Shown here: in pieces, positions 42,780-52,171 of the stretch
Numbering within the stretch: position 1 is the first letter of the stretch
How the letters are laid out: the number at the start of each line of letters is the position of its first letter
Origin: Enterobacter cancerogenus
GTDB lineage: Bacteria > Pseudomonadota > Gammaproteobacteria > Enterobacterales > Enterobacteriaceae
Direction of reading: 5' to 3'
Length of the DNA stretch: 64,000 bases
Assembly (NCBI RefSeq): GCF_019047785.1
Contig: NZ_CP077290.1
Location: forward strand, 4,216,001 to 4,280,000
The notes under the pieces: model-generated
What the model was told of the DNA's origin: nothing
The model's database searches: none
Seen by the model: only the letters and a program-made list of their open reading frames with translations
Made by a program: the position numbers and the translations under genes

Positions 42780-45626
42780 TTGAAATACCTTGTCTCCTTT
42801 CGTACTACGCTGAAAGTCTCTCGTTATCTGTTTCGGGCGCTGGCACTGTTGCTGTGGCTGCTGGTGGCGCTGATCTCGGTCTTTTATATTGTTAACGCGC
42901 TTAACCAGAAAGAAGCTGAAATTCGCCAGGAGTTCAGTATCAGCTCCGATCAGGCCCAGCGTTACATTCAGCGAACGTCGGATGTAATGAAGGAGCTGAA
43001 ATACATTGCTGAAAATCGCCTGACGGCGGAAAACGGCATCATGGCTATCCGTGGACGCAAAGATAAAACGGAAGTGCCCAATTTCGAGCCACTGTTCCCG
43101 GACTCAGACTGCTCCGCGATGGGTAACACCTGGCGCGGTTCGCTCGAATCTCTTGCCTGGTTTATGCGCTACTGGCGCGATAATTTTTCCGCCGCCTACG
43201 ATCTGAACCGCGTGTTCCTTATCGGCAGCGAAAATCTCTGCATGGCCGACTTTGGCCTGCGTGATATGCCCGTCGAACGGGATGATGCGCTGAAAAGCCT
43301 GCATGAACGAATCGTTAAGTACCGCAATGCACCTCAGGAAGAGCGCGGCAATAACATCTTCTGGATAAGCCAGGGGCCGCGCATGGGCGTCGGCTATTTC
43401 TATGCCCTTACCCCTGTTTACCTGGCTAACCGCCTGCAGGCGCTGCTGGGAACGGAACAAACCATCCGTATGGAAAACTTCTTCACGCCGGGCAGCCTGC
43501 CGATGGGCGTGACCATTCTGGATGAAAACGGCCATACGCTGATTTCGCTGACCGGGCCGGAGAGCCGCTTAAAAATCGATCCGCACTGGATGCAGGAGCG
43601 CTCGTGGTTTGGCTACACCTCGGGCTTCCGCGAGCTGGTGCTCAAGAAAAGTTTACCGCCGTCCTCGCTCAGCATCGTCTACTCGGTGCCTGTTGATATG
43701 GTGCTTGAGCGGATCCGTATCCTGATCCTCAATGCCATCCTGCTGAACGTGCTGGTCGGCGTCGCGCTGTTTATGCTGGCGCGGATGTACGAGCGCCGGA
43801 TATTTATCCCTGCCGAGAGTGATGCCCAGCGTCTGGAAGAGCACGAGCAGTTCAACCGCAAGATTGTCGCCTCTGCGCCGGTGGGGATCTGTATTCTGCG
43901 CACCCAGGATGGCACCAACATCCTCAGCAATGAGCTGGCACATAACTACCTCAACATGCTGACCCACGAAGACCGGCAGCGGCTGACGCAGATCATCTGC
44001 GGTCAGCAGGTTAACTTTGTCGACGTGCTGACCAGCACCCACACTAACCTGCAGATCAGCTTTGTGCATTCGCGCTACCGTAATGAAAACGTGGCGATCT
44101 GCGTGCTGGTGGATGTCTCTGCGCGCGTGAAAATGGAAGAGTCATTGCAGGAGATGGCGCAGGCGGCGGAGCAGGCCAGCCAGTCGAAGTCGATGTTCCT
44201 TGCCACCGTCAGCCACGAGCTGCGCACACCGCTTTACGGCATTATCGGTAACCTCGATCTGTTGCAGACCAAGGAGTTACCGAAAGGGGTCGACAGGCTG
44301 GTCACGGCCATGAACAACTCCTCAAGTCTGCTGCTGAAGATCATCAGCGACATTCTCGATTTCTCGAAAATTGAGTCCGAACAGCTCAAAATCGAGCCGC
44401 GGGAGTTCTCCCCGCGCGAGGTGATGAACCACATCAGCGCGAACTACATGCCGCTGGTGGTGCGTAAACAGCTGGGGCTGTACTGCTTTATTGAGCCTGA
44501 CGTGCCGCTGACGCTGCATGGCGACCCGATGCGCCTGCAGCAGGTCATCTCGAACCTGCTCAGCAACGCGATTAAATTCACCGACACGGGCTGTATTGTG
44601 CTGCATGTCTGCCTCGTTGGCGACTATTTGACCATCCGCGTGCGCGATACGGGCGTCGGGATCCCGGCGAAAGAAGTAGTGCGCCTGTTTGATCCCTTCT
44701 TCCAGGTGGGAACCGGAGTACAGCGCAACTTCCAGGGCACCGGGCTGGGGCTGGCGATTTGCGAAAAACTGATCAGCATGATGGACGGCGATATCTCCGT
44801 GGATACCGAGCCGGGCATGGGGAGCCAGTTTACCATACGTATTCCGCTTTACTCGGCGCAGTACCCGGCCAAACCGATGCTGGACGGCCTGAACGGTAAA
44901 CGCTGCTGGCTGGCCGTCAATAACGCATCGCTGAACGAATACCTCAGATCCTTGTTAAGCAGTAACGGCATCGAGGTGTCTCTCTACGAAGGGCAAACCC
45001 CGGATGCGGACGACATGCTGATTGCGGATGACCCGCCGGAGCAGCCGTGGCAGGGCAGGGGCGCGGTGATCTTCTGCCGACGTCATATCGGCATACCCGT
45101 TGAGCGCGCGCCCGGCGAGTGGGTGCACAGCGTGGCTACGCCGCACGAACTGTTAGCCTTGCTGGCGCGCATTTACAGCATCCAACTGGACGACGGGGAT
45201 AACGCATCGGCGCTGCCTTCTCCTGAGTCGCTGGCCTCGCTGAATGACGACATGATGATCCTGGTGGTGGACGACCATCCGATTAACCGTCGCCTTCTGG
45301 CTGACCAACTCGGCTCGCTGGGGTATCAGTGCAAAACGGCGAACGATGGCGTCGATGCGCTTAACGTTCTCAGCAAAAACCATATTGATATCGTGCTGAG
45401 CGACGTGAACATGCCGAATATGGACGGGTATCGCCTGACGCAGCGCATTCGTCAACTTGGCCTGACGCTGCCAGTGGTAGGCGTGACGGCAAACGCCCTG
45501 GCGGAAGAGAAACAGCGCTGTCTTGAGTCGGGTATGGACAGCTGCCTGTCAAAACCGGTAACGCTGGACGTGCTGAAGCAGACGTTGTCGGTGTATGCAG
45601 ACAGGGTCAGAAAAACGAGAGTATAA
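42780..45626 (+). CDS. rcsC: Hybrid sensor kinase RcsC
   Basis: Inner-membrane hybrid histidine kinase/phosphatase of the Rcs envelope-stress phosphorelay; it passes phosphate to RcsD and RcsB and controls capsule and motility. 948 residues (E. coli 949). It has transmembrane segments at about 19-41 and 313-335 around a periplasmic domain. The H box is LATVSHELRTPLYGIIG near 473-489, the ATPase domain runs to about 700, an RcsC-specific ABL domain follows, and the receiver domain (about 825-945) has ILSDVNMPNMDGY-type phosphoacceptor in VLSDVNMPNMDG. Translation starts with TTG at 42780, as in E. coli rcsC. Confidence 0.95.
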   Translation: MKYLVSFRTTLKVSRYLFRALALLLWLLVALISVFYIVNALNQKEAEIRQEFSISSDQAQRYIQRTSDVMKELKYIAENRLTAENGIMAIRGRKDKTEVPNFEPLFPDSDCSAMGNTWRGSLESLAWFMRYWRDNFSAAYDLNRVFLIGSENLCMADFGLRDMPVERDDALKSLHERIVKYRNAPQEERGNNIFWISQGPRMGVGYFYALTPVYLANRLQALLGTEQTIRMENFFTPGSLPMGVTILDENGHTLISLTGPESRLKIDPHWMQERSWFGYTSGFRELVLKKSLPPSSLSIVYSVPVDMVLERIRILILNAILLNVLVGVALFMLARMYERRIFIPAESDAQRLEEHEQFNRKIVASAPVGICILRTQDGTNILSNELAHNYLNMLTHEDRQRLTQIICGQQVNFVDVLTSTHTNLQISFVHSRYRNENVAICVLVDVSARVKMEESLQEMAQAAEQASQSKSMFLATVSHELRTPLYGIIGNLDLLQTKELPKGVDRLVTAMNNSSSLLLKIISDILDFSKIESEQLKIEPREFSPREVMNHISANYMPLVVRKQLGLYCFIEPDVPLTLHGDPMRLQQVISNLLSNAIKFTDTGCIVLHVCLVGDYLTIRVRDTGVGIPAKEVVRLFDPFFQVGTGVQRNFQGTGLGLAICEKLISMMDGDISVDTEPGMGSQFTIRIPLYSAQYPAKPMLDGLNGKRCWLAVNNASLNEYLRSLLSSNGIEVSLYEGQTPDADDMLIADDPPEQPWQGRGAVIFCRRHIGIPVERAPGEWVHSVATPHELLALLARIYSIQLDDGDNASALPSPESLASLNDDMMILVVDDHPINRRLLADQLGSLGYQCKTANDGVDALNVLSKNHIDIVLSDVNMPNMDGYRLTQRIRQLGLTLPVVGVTANALAEEKQRCLESGMDSCLSKPVTLDVLKQTLSVYADRVRKTRV

Positions 45627-45650
45627 AAAAGGCCCGTAAGGGCCTTTTTA
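45625..45650. terminator. Bidirectional terminator between rcsC and rcsB
   Basis: The stem GGCCC / GGGCC with a GTAA loop has six As before it and five Ts after it, so it can end transcription on both strands. It begins in the rcsC stop codon. Confidence 0.88.
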
Positions 45651-45653
45651 ATT

Positions 45654-45722
45654 GCCCGGCGGCGCTGCGCTTGCGCGGGCCTACGGGGTCTGTGTGCCGG
45701 GTAAGCGCGAGCGCCACCCGGC
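45654..45722. repeat. REP/BIME-type inverted repeat, copy D (rcsC-rcsB)
   Basis: Left arm GCCCGGCGGCGCTGCGC, right arm GCGAGCGCCACCCGGC, with GGGCCTAC near the centre. The right-hand inner part is diverged (TGTGTGCCGGG). It lies between convergent rcsC and rcsB, right after the shared terminator. Confidence 0.83.
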
Positions 45723-45736
45723 ACAGGCAGCGGAGA

Positions 45737-46387
45737 TCAATCCTTGTCCGACGCGCTCAGCGTGACGGAAGAGAGATAGTTCAGGAGAGCGATATCGTTA
45801 TCCACACCCAGCTTCATCATCGCGGATTTTTTCTGGCTACTGATGGTTTTAATGCTGCGGTTCAGCTTCTTGGCAATCTCGGTGACCAGGAAACCTTCAG
45901 CGAACAGACGCAGAACTTCACTCTCTTTCGGTGACAGGCGTTTGTCACCGTAGCCACCCGCGCTGATTTTCTCCAGCAGACGGGAGACGCTCTCAGGGGT
46001 GAACTTCTTGCCTTTCTGCAGCGCGGCGAGCGCTTTCGGCAGGTCGGTAGGCGCACCTTGCTTCAGCACAATCCCTTCAATATCCAGATCCAACACCGCG
46101 CTCAGGATAGCCGGGTTGTTGTTCATGGTCAGAACGATGATCGAGATGTCAGGGAAGTGACGTTTAATATATTTGATGAGCGTAATCCCATCACCGTATT
46201 TGTCCCCAGGCATGGAGAGATCGGTGATGAGGACGTGTGCATCAAGCTTTGGGAGGTTATTGATCAGTGCTGTAGAGTCTTCAAATTCACCGACTACATT
46301 CACCCACTCGATCTGTTCAAGCGATTTGCGAATACCGAACAGTACAATCGGATGGTCATCGGCAATAATTACGTTCATATTGTTCAT
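45737..46387 (-). CDS. rcsB: Response regulator RcsB
   Basis: NarL/FixJ-type response regulator at the end of the Rcs phosphorelay. 216 residues, nearly identical to E. coli. Phosphoacceptor D56 (LITDLSMPGD), acidic pocket D10/D11 (IIADDHP), and a LuxR-type helix-turn-helix at about 150-205 (LSPKESEVLRLFAEGFLVTEIAKKLNRSIKT, key part). The start is the ATG at 46387 (MNNMNV). The open frame runs back through the 16-base gap into rcsD and is not coding. It forms the rcsDB operon. Confidence 0.97.
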   Translation of the reverse strand: MNNMNVIIADDHPIVLFGIRKSLEQIEWVNVVGEFEDSTALINNLPKLDAHVLITDLSMPGDKYGDGITLIKYIKRHFPDISIIVLTMNNNPAILSAVLDLDIEGIVLKQGAPTDLPKALAALQKGKKFTPESVSRLLEKISAGGYGDKRLSPKESEVLRLFAEGFLVTEIAKKLNRSIKTISSQKKSAMMKLGVDNDIALLNYLSSVTLSASDKD

Positions 46388-46403
46388 GTATAAGGCTACC
46401 TTG

Positions 46404-49079
46404 CTACAGCAAGCTTTTGACGTAGGCGTCAATGTCGCTGATATAATTTTCAATGCCAGAGGCATCTTTCTCACGAATTAGATGTTCCAGCGTTTCACAT
46501 AACTGCTTGCCGGGAACCAGATTAAGCATGGCAAACACGCCTTTAAGCCGGTGTGCTGTCTGCGCCAGCGCTGCAAAATCATTCGCAGCGGACTCAGTAT
46601 ACAACCGCTTAACATCATCTGGTACTGTATCAACAAACAGTGAATAGTATCCGCTGGCATGGAGTTCGGCATTTTCATCACCGCCCAACGGGGACTCCAG
46701 GATATCTTCCTGCGCCAGCTGCTCCTCGATCAGTTGTAGTACAGCCTCCTGCATCGCATTGCTCATGTTAAAGTTGACGCGCATCTGCCCAGGGCCGATT
46801 TTTCGCACGCCTGGCTCATCATCGCTTAAAAGCAAGCCGGAGGCAGTAAGATTAGACGGATTATCAGTTAAAAACAGATCAAATTCTTGACTCGCGAGCC
46901 GTTCATCGGGGGTGATACAGCTTGCGCCCCAGTTTTCCAGCTGGCGAACCACGATATTGCGGATCTCGTTTGAGGTCACATCGACCATCACCACCACATC
47001 ATCCAGCAGGCGTTCTTCATCTTCTTCCCGCGGGTTGGCGGTCATTTTTACGTGCAATGAATAGCGCGTGCCGAGAGATTCACGCGCCTTGATGTTCAGG
47101 TGCCCACCCAGCTTGCGCGCCAGCTGATCGCACAGCCAGAAGGTGAGGGCATTTGCCTTGCCGTAGCGGTCGCCCTGCGTATCGTTAAGGAACGGGAAGT
47201 GCAGGTTATCAATTTCACTCACGGTGACGCCTTCGCCGGTGTCGAGGATACGGAAGGTCAGACGATCGTCCGTTGACTCGTCGGTGCTGACCTCCAGGGT
47301 GATCTTGCCGATCTGCGTGGTGGTCACCGCGTACTGGATAAGCATTAACAGGATCCGGCGCAGGGCTTCGCGATCGCCGTGGCGTTTATCGTTAGCTGGT
47401 AAGTGGTTGTTGATGAGCAGTTGCAGACCCTTGCGCTTAATCACGGGCAGCACGTCAGGCACCACTTCATCAATCAGATCCTGAATAGAGAACAGGGACG
47501 GATTGCCTTTCCAGCTGTCGCTTTCCAGCATGTTCGCAAGCTGAATTTCATCTACCAGCTGCACCAGCGAGTCAGCCTGGCCTGCGAGCTGATGGCTTTC
47601 AGGCGTGCTCAGTTCGGCAGCCTTCGCGGCAAGCGTTTTTAACGGTTGCTTGAAGGCCTCGCCAATGTTTTGCATGAACGCGGCGCGCCCCTGCTGGTTT
47701 TTTTCATACAGCCTCTGCGCCTGCTTCAGCTTTTTATTCACCAGCACTTCGCGATCCTGATCGCGAATAACAAAAATCTGCGTGCGCGATGCCACCTGGC
47801 TGCGGAACTGGCGGATCTCGTAGAGTTCATTATTAATGGTGGCCTGGATCACCCCCTGATGCTGATCCGCCATGGTGGTAATGTTCTGCAGGTTCAGATG
47901 TGGCAGCAGGTGGTCGGCAATCTTGTTACTCATTACCGTGCGGTTAGCCTCCTGGTCGTGAACCAGCACACCCAACGGCAGCACGGAGACAATCTCTTCA
48001 TTAAGGGCGCGCAATACGCGTAGCTCGTTACTTGTTCCAACGGAGACGGAAGAGGATTCCCCCTTCTGGCGGCCCGGCTGGAAACGGAAGGTGCTGTAGC
48101 CAAACAGCGCCAGCGCCAGCAGGCCAATGTTCAGGAGCAGCGGCAGCAGGATATTTTGCAGGGTGTCGAGCAGCAGCGTGCCGAAAGGAACCTGCCACAC
48201 CAGACGCATGCCGGTTGAGTTCAGCGAGGAGGAAATTTCAATCTTCGAACCGTTAAAGGAGATCGAGACGCTCTCTGCCCCTTCTTTATCCGGCGGCGTG
48301 CGCATGTTTTGCGTGCTGTTGTCAGGATCCAGACGGAAGCTGTCCAGCGGCATATCCGGCGGGATCAGGTCATTAATGGGTAAGTCGAAGGCTACCACCG
48401 TCGCCAGATGCCCTGGCTGGTTAAAGGTGGTGCGCAAGGTAAAGTAATGCCCGTTTTGCCAGGCCAGCCGACGCAGGGAGGAGAAACTTTCACGCTCGTC
48501 CAGGGCGTTAGCCTGCTGGAGCATTTCCGCCCGGCGGGAATCAACGATGCTGCCAACGGTAGTCTCTTTAAAGCCGGAGGAGAGATCTTTAAGCGGCAAC
48601 GTCGAGACCAGAATCATGCTGTTGTCCTGGCCGTTCAGGTAATACATAGACCACGGCACGGTCTCCGCACCCCAGAGGGTATCAAGATAGCTGGAAATGC
48701 GCTGGGTCATCTCCAGCGTGGCGCTGTCGTGCGAGCCGAAAATCAGGGCTTCTGTTTTACGCTGTGGTTTTTCGAGGTAATAAACGTCCTGCTTAAGACG
48801 CGTTTCCTGTAGTCCTTCGCCGGACGATGTGGCCGGGGCGGCGGCAATATTGTCGTAAATCTGCCACGTGGCGTAGCGCCAGGTATCGATACGCTTATGA
48901 ATAGCGTGGGTGATATCGACGACCTGATAGCTTTTGTCCTTAAGCCAAGTATTCACCGCGCTTTGAATCATCACCCCCATCGTGACTAACAGCACAATGA
49001 TCAACAGAAGAAAGAAACGGGTGATGCTCCCGGGAAGAAGGGAAAATTTGCTCGGGGCGGTAGTTTCAGTCTGACTCAT
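46404..49079 (-). CDS. rcsD: Phosphotransfer intermediate RcsD
   Basis: Inner-membrane phosphotransfer protein that relays phosphate between RcsC and RcsB. 891 residues (E. coli 890). Two transmembrane segments (about 17-39 and 303-325) flank a periplasmic domain. A kinase-like region lacks a working phosphoacceptor histidine in the H-box position, and an ABL-type domain follows. The C-terminal HPt domain has its histidine in ALAQTAHRLKGVFAML near 842. It lies 16 bases before rcsB on the same strand. Confidence 0.95.
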   Translation of the reverse strand: MSQTETTAPSKFSLLPGSITRFFLLLIIVLLVTMGVMIQSAVNTWLKDKSYQVVDITHAIHKRIDTWRYATWQIYDNIAAAPATSSGEGLQETRLKQDVYYLEKPQRKTEALIFGSHDSATLEMTQRISSYLDTLWGAETVPWSMYYLNGQDNSMILVSTLPLKDLSSGFKETTVGSIVDSRRAEMLQQANALDERESFSSLRRLAWQNGHYFTLRTTFNQPGHLATVVAFDLPINDLIPPDMPLDSFRLDPDNSTQNMRTPPDKEGAESVSISFNGSKIEISSSLNSTGMRLVWQVPFGTLLLDTLQNILLPLLLNIGLLALALFGYSTFRFQPGRQKGESSSVSVGTSNELRVLRALNEEIVSVLPLGVLVHDQEANRTVMSNKIADHLLPHLNLQNITTMADQHQGVIQATINNELYEIRQFRSQVASRTQIFVIRDQDREVLVNKKLKQAQRLYEKNQQGRAAFMQNIGEAFKQPLKTLAAKAAELSTPESHQLAGQADSLVQLVDEIQLANMLESDSWKGNPSLFSIQDLIDEVVPDVLPVIKRKGLQLLINNHLPANDKRHGDREALRRILLMLIQYAVTTTQIGKITLEVSTDESTDDRLTFRILDTGEGVTVSEIDNLHFPFLNDTQGDRYGKANALTFWLCDQLARKLGGHLNIKARESLGTRYSLHVKMTANPREEDEERLLDDVVVMVDVTSNEIRNIVVRQLENWGASCITPDERLASQEFDLFLTDNPSNLTASGLLLSDDEPGVRKIGPGQMRVNFNMSNAMQEAVLQLIEEQLAQEDILESPLGGDENAELHASGYYSLFVDTVPDDVKRLYTESAANDFAALAQTAHRLKGVFAMLNLVPGKQLCETLEHLIREKDASGIENYISDIDAYVKSLL

Positions 49080-49404
49080 TGATATGTTTAACCCGTGGTG
49101 GCTGCGCTTTAAGGGGATAGGGCAGTATAAAGGGTAATAACCGAATTTCCAGCGCCGTCATCGGTGAAGCAGGGACTTTTTATTGCCTGAATACCCTCAT
49201 CGCATAAAGCTTAAAAGATGTACAACATCATGCTGAGTGTACAAATAAGTGGCGATAAGAGGGCGAAAATAGCACTAATAAACAAGAAATTAAAAATTTA
49301 TGCCAGAATGGATATTTTAGAGGGGAAAATAATCGATTTAGTTAATAGTCGTTATAATTTCACGCGGGTAGCACAAGAAAATTATATTTACGTAAAGATA
49401 GGTA
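49080..49404. other. Non-coding gap between rcsD and micF
   Basis: About 325 bases, AT-rich. The part next to rcsD must hold the rcsDB promoter. I see no gene: a 72-codon open frame at 49218-49436 is rich in K and I and runs into the micF terminator, so it is not credible. Confidence 0.5.
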
Positions 49405-49497
49405 AAAAAAAACCGAATGCCTTGCATTCGGTCTAATCAGGGATAAACAGACATTCAAAGCTGAATGACGGTAATAAATAAAGTTAATGATGATAGC
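49405..49497 (-). ncRNA. micF: MicF antisense small RNA
   Basis: Minus-strand match to E. coli MicF, a trans-acting sRNA that pairs with ompF mRNA with Hfq and blocks its translation. The 5' end GCTATCATCATTAACTTTAT (49497 downward) carries the ompF-pairing segment and is nearly identical to E. coli. The RNA ends in the hairpin CCGAATGC / GCATTCGG followed by nine Ts (49412-49404). The length, 93 bases, equals the E. coli RNA. It is divergent from ompC, as in E. coli, and shares OmpR control. A TAAAAT -10-like box lies about 9-14 bases before the 5' end. Confidence 0.93.
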
Positions 49498-49652
49498 AAG
49501 AGTTATTTTAGTGAGGTTGTGCGATTTTGTTTTGTCTTTCAGTGCTGTAAAGAATTTTGAGTTAACCTGTTGATTTTATTATTGATATTTTTAAGCTTGA
49601 TTATAAGTGCTCTATTTTTTCACTGTTTGTGCTTTGTAAAAGTTCCTCTTTA

Positions 49653-49712
49653 TTTACAAATGGAAACATCTTTATGGAACAATGAAACATCTTCAAAGTT
49701 TTAGTATCATAT
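49653..49712 (+). promoter_or_regulatory. ompC promoter with OmpR-type boxes
   Basis: Two GAAACATCTT direct repeats at 49663-49672 and 49684-49693, about two helical turns apart, sit in a TTTACAAATGGAAACATC context that matches the OmpR box pattern of ompC. Downstream, AGTATCATATT at 49703-49713 matches the E. coli ompC -10 region. The leader to the start codon is roughly 95 bases. Confidence 0.8.
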
Positions 49713-49821
49713 TCCCATTGGATTATTCTGTAATTTTAAGGAGAATGAATCCGCCGACTGATTAAGAGGGTTGATCAGTAAGCAGTGGCAATAATAAGGC
49801 ATATAACAGAGGGTTAATAAA

Positions 49822-50928
49822 ATGAAAGTTAAAGTTCTTTCCCTCCTGGTACCAGCTCTGCTGGTAGCAGGCGCAGCAAATGCGGCTGAAATTTATAACA
49901 AAGACGGCAACAAATTAGATCTGTACGGCAAAGTAGATGGTCTGCACTATTTCTCTGATGACAAGAGCGCTGACGGCGACCAGACCTACATGCGTCTTGG
50001 CTTCAAAGGCGAAACTCAGGTTAACGACCAGCTGACCGGTTACGGCCAGTGGGAATACCAGATTCAGGGTAACACCGATGAAAGCGACAACCAGTCCTGG
50101 ACGCGTGTGGCGTTCGCGGGTCTGAAATTCGCTGACGCGGGTTCTTTCGATTACGGTCGTAACTACGGCGTAATCTACGACGTGACCTCCTGGACCGACG
50201 TCCTGCCAGAGTTTGGCGGCGACACTTACGGCGCAGACAACTTCATGCAATCCCGTGCCAACGGCGTAGCAACCTACCGTAACCAGGACTTCTTCGGTCT
50301 GGTTGATGGCCTGAACTTTGCTCTGCAGTATCAGGGTAAAAACGGCAGCGTCAGCGGTGAAAACGATGCGGGTCGTAGCACCCTGAAACAGAACGGCGAC
50401 GGTTACGGGGCATCCCTGTCCTACAACCTGGGCGAAGGCTTCAGCATCGGCGGTGCGATGTCCTCTTCCAAACGTACCTCTGACCAGAACAACACCGCAG
50501 CACTGGGTGATGGCGATCGCGCAGAAGTGTACACCGGTGGTCTGAAATACGACGCCAACAACATCTACCTGGCCGCGCAGTACTCTCAGACCTATAACGC
50601 AACCCGTTTCGGTAATTCCCAGAGCACCAGCGACATCTACGGTTTTGCGAACAAAGCGCAGAACTTCGAAGTGGTTGCTCAGTACCAGTTCGACTTCGGC
50701 CTGCGTCCATCCGTGGCGTACCTGCAGTCTAAAGGCAAAGACATCGAAGGTTACGGCGATCAGGATCTGCTGAAATATGTTGATGTTGGCGCGACTTACT
50801 ACTTCAACAAAAACATGTCTACCTACGTTGATTACAAAATCAACCTCGTGGACGAAAACGAATTCACCCGTCAGGCGGGTATCGGTACTGATGATATCGT
50901 AGCGCTGGGTCTGGTTTACCAGTTCTAA
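49822..50928 (+). CDS. ompC: Outer membrane porin OmpC
   Basis: General porin: trimeric 16-strand outer membrane barrel for small hydrophilic solutes and a main route for beta-lactams. 368 residues with a 21-residue signal peptide ending NAA, and mature start [16 protein letters not shown]. The constriction loop L3 has the [12 protein letters not shown] motif near residue 129 and the protein ends with VYQF (terminal phenylalanine). Surface loops (for example [14 protein letters not shown] near 173 and SQSTSDIY near 268) differ from E. coli, as expected for phage and antibody targets. It has its own OmpR-controlled promoter and terminator. Confidence 0.96.
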   Translation: MKVKVLSLLVPALLVAGAANAAEIYNKDGNKLDLYGKVDGLHYFSDDKSADGDQTYMRLGFKGETQVNDQLTGYGQWEYQIQGNTDESDNQSWTRVAFAGLKFADAGSFDYGRNYGVIYDVTSWTDVLPEFGGDTYGADNFMQSRANGVATYRNQDFFGLVDGLNFALQYQGKNGSVSGENDAGRSTLKQNGDGYGASLSYNLGEGFSIGGAMSSSKRTSDQNNTAALGDGDRAEVYTGGLKYDANNIYLAAQYSQTYNATRFGNSQSTSDIYGFANKAQNFEVVAQYQFDFGLRPSVAYLQSKGKDIEGYGDQDLLKYVDVGATYYFNKNMSTYVDYKINLVDENEFTRQAGIGTDDIVALGLVYQF

Positions 50929-50946
50929 TCGCGTTTCAGTACGTTG

Positions 50947-50970
50947 AAGGGGCCTTTTGGCCCCTTTTTT
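50947..50970 (+). terminator. Rho-independent terminator of ompC
   Basis: An eight-base stem AAGGGGCC / GGCCCCTT with a TTTT loop and a run of Ts, 18 bases after the ompC stop. Confidence 0.93.
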
Positions 50971-51043
50971 CATGCAATGATTGGGGTCTTACAAATGCCC
51001 CCGTTTGGTGTACTCTTGCCGCCCTGGCATGAGGATAATAAGA

Positions 51044-52099
51044 ATGGACATGACTTTTTTACGCGCCAGCTTTTTGGCTACGCTTTTACTTCTGACAGCA
51101 TGCGACGCATCAACGCCTCCGGAAAAAACCACCGCGCCAGCGCCAACGGTTCTGGATGGTAAAACCATGGGCACCGTCTGGCGCGTCAGCGTGATGAACC
51201 TAGACAACGCGCGCGCCGACGAACTCCGCGAAAAAATCCAGTCGCAGCTGGATGCTGACGATCAGCTGCTGTCGACCTGGAAAAATGACTCCGCGCTGAT
51301 GCGCTTCAATCTTTCCAGAAGCACCTCGCTGTGGCCAGTCAGTGAGGCGATGGCCGACATCGTGACCGAAGCAATGCGCGTGGGATACAAAACCAACGGC
51401 GCGATGGATGTCACCGTCGGGCCGCTGGTGAACCTCTGGGGCTTTGGCCCCACTAAACAGCCTGACACCACCCCCGACCAGGCGGCGATTGATGACGCCC
51501 GCGCCCGCACGGGGTTACAGCATCTGACGACGATCTATCAGTACGGTCAGCAGTATCTTCAGAAAGATATTCCCGATCTGTTTGTCGACCTTTCGACGGT
51601 AGGCGAGGGCTATGCAGCGGACCATCTTGCTAAGCTGATGGCGCAGGAAGGGATTTCACGGTATCTGGTTTCAGTGGGTGGTGCGCTGGTCAGCCGGGGC
51701 ATGAACGCCAGCGGTGAACCGTGGCGGGTGGCGATCCAAAAGCCAACCGACCAGCAGAACGCGGTTCAGGCGATTGTGGATATCAACGGTCACGGCATCA
51801 GCACCTCCGGCAGCTACCGCAACTACTATGAACTTGACGGTAAACGGATTTCGCATGTGATCGACCCGCAGACGGGACGTCCAATCACGCATAACCTGGT
51901 CTCGGTCACGGTTATCGCCCCGACGGCGCTGGAGGCGGACGCCTGGGACACCGGGCTGATGGTGCTGGGTACCGAGAAAGCTAAAGAGGTAGTGCGTCAG
52001 GAAGGGCTGGCCGTTTACATGATCACCAAAGAGGCGGATGGATTCAAAACCTGGCATTCACCGCAGTTCGACAGCTTTCTGGTTAAGGAACAAAATTAA
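51044..52099 (+). CDS. apbE: FAD:protein FMN transferase ApbE
   Basis: Periplasmic flavin transferase that attaches FMN covalently to threonine in targets such as Rnf/Nqr subunits. 351 residues, same as E. coli. It is a lipoprotein: the signal has a lipobox LLTAC, with the lipidated cysteine at residue 20. Family blocks: KTMGTVWRVSV near 43, VDLSTVGEGYAADHL near 180 and GHGISTSGSYRNYYELDGKRISHVIDP near 245 (flavin and metal site). The start is the ATG at 51044, nine bases after GAGG; the open frame further upstream overlaps the ompC terminator side and is not coding. Confidence 0.94.
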   Translation: MDMTFLRASFLATLLLLTACDASTPPEKTTAPAPTVLDGKTMGTVWRVSVMNLDNARADELREKIQSQLDADDQLLSTWKNDSALMRFNLSRSTSLWPVSEAMADIVTEAMRVGYKTNGAMDVTVGPLVNLWGFGPTKQPDTTPDQAAIDDARARTGLQHLTTIYQYGQQYLQKDIPDLFVDLSTVGEGYAADHLAKLMAQEGISRYLVSVGGALVSRGMNASGEPWRVAIQKPTDQQNAVQAIVDINGHGISTSGSYRNYYELDGKRISHVIDPQTGRPITHNLVSVTVIAPTALEADAWDTGLMVLGTEKAKEVVRQEGLAVYMITKEADGFKTWHSPQFDSFLVKEQN

Positions 52100-52171
52100 A
52101 AAGCAAGGTTGCGGGTTTTTCTTCGCTGGCGCTCGGGCAAGGTAGGGGTATGCTTGTAAGAGGAGCCGATG

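Noticed and set aside
49218-49436. 72-codon ORF between rcsD and ompC
   Set aside because: It overlaps the micF terminator on the other strand, has K/I-rich composition of non-coding AT-rich DNA and no ribosome site.
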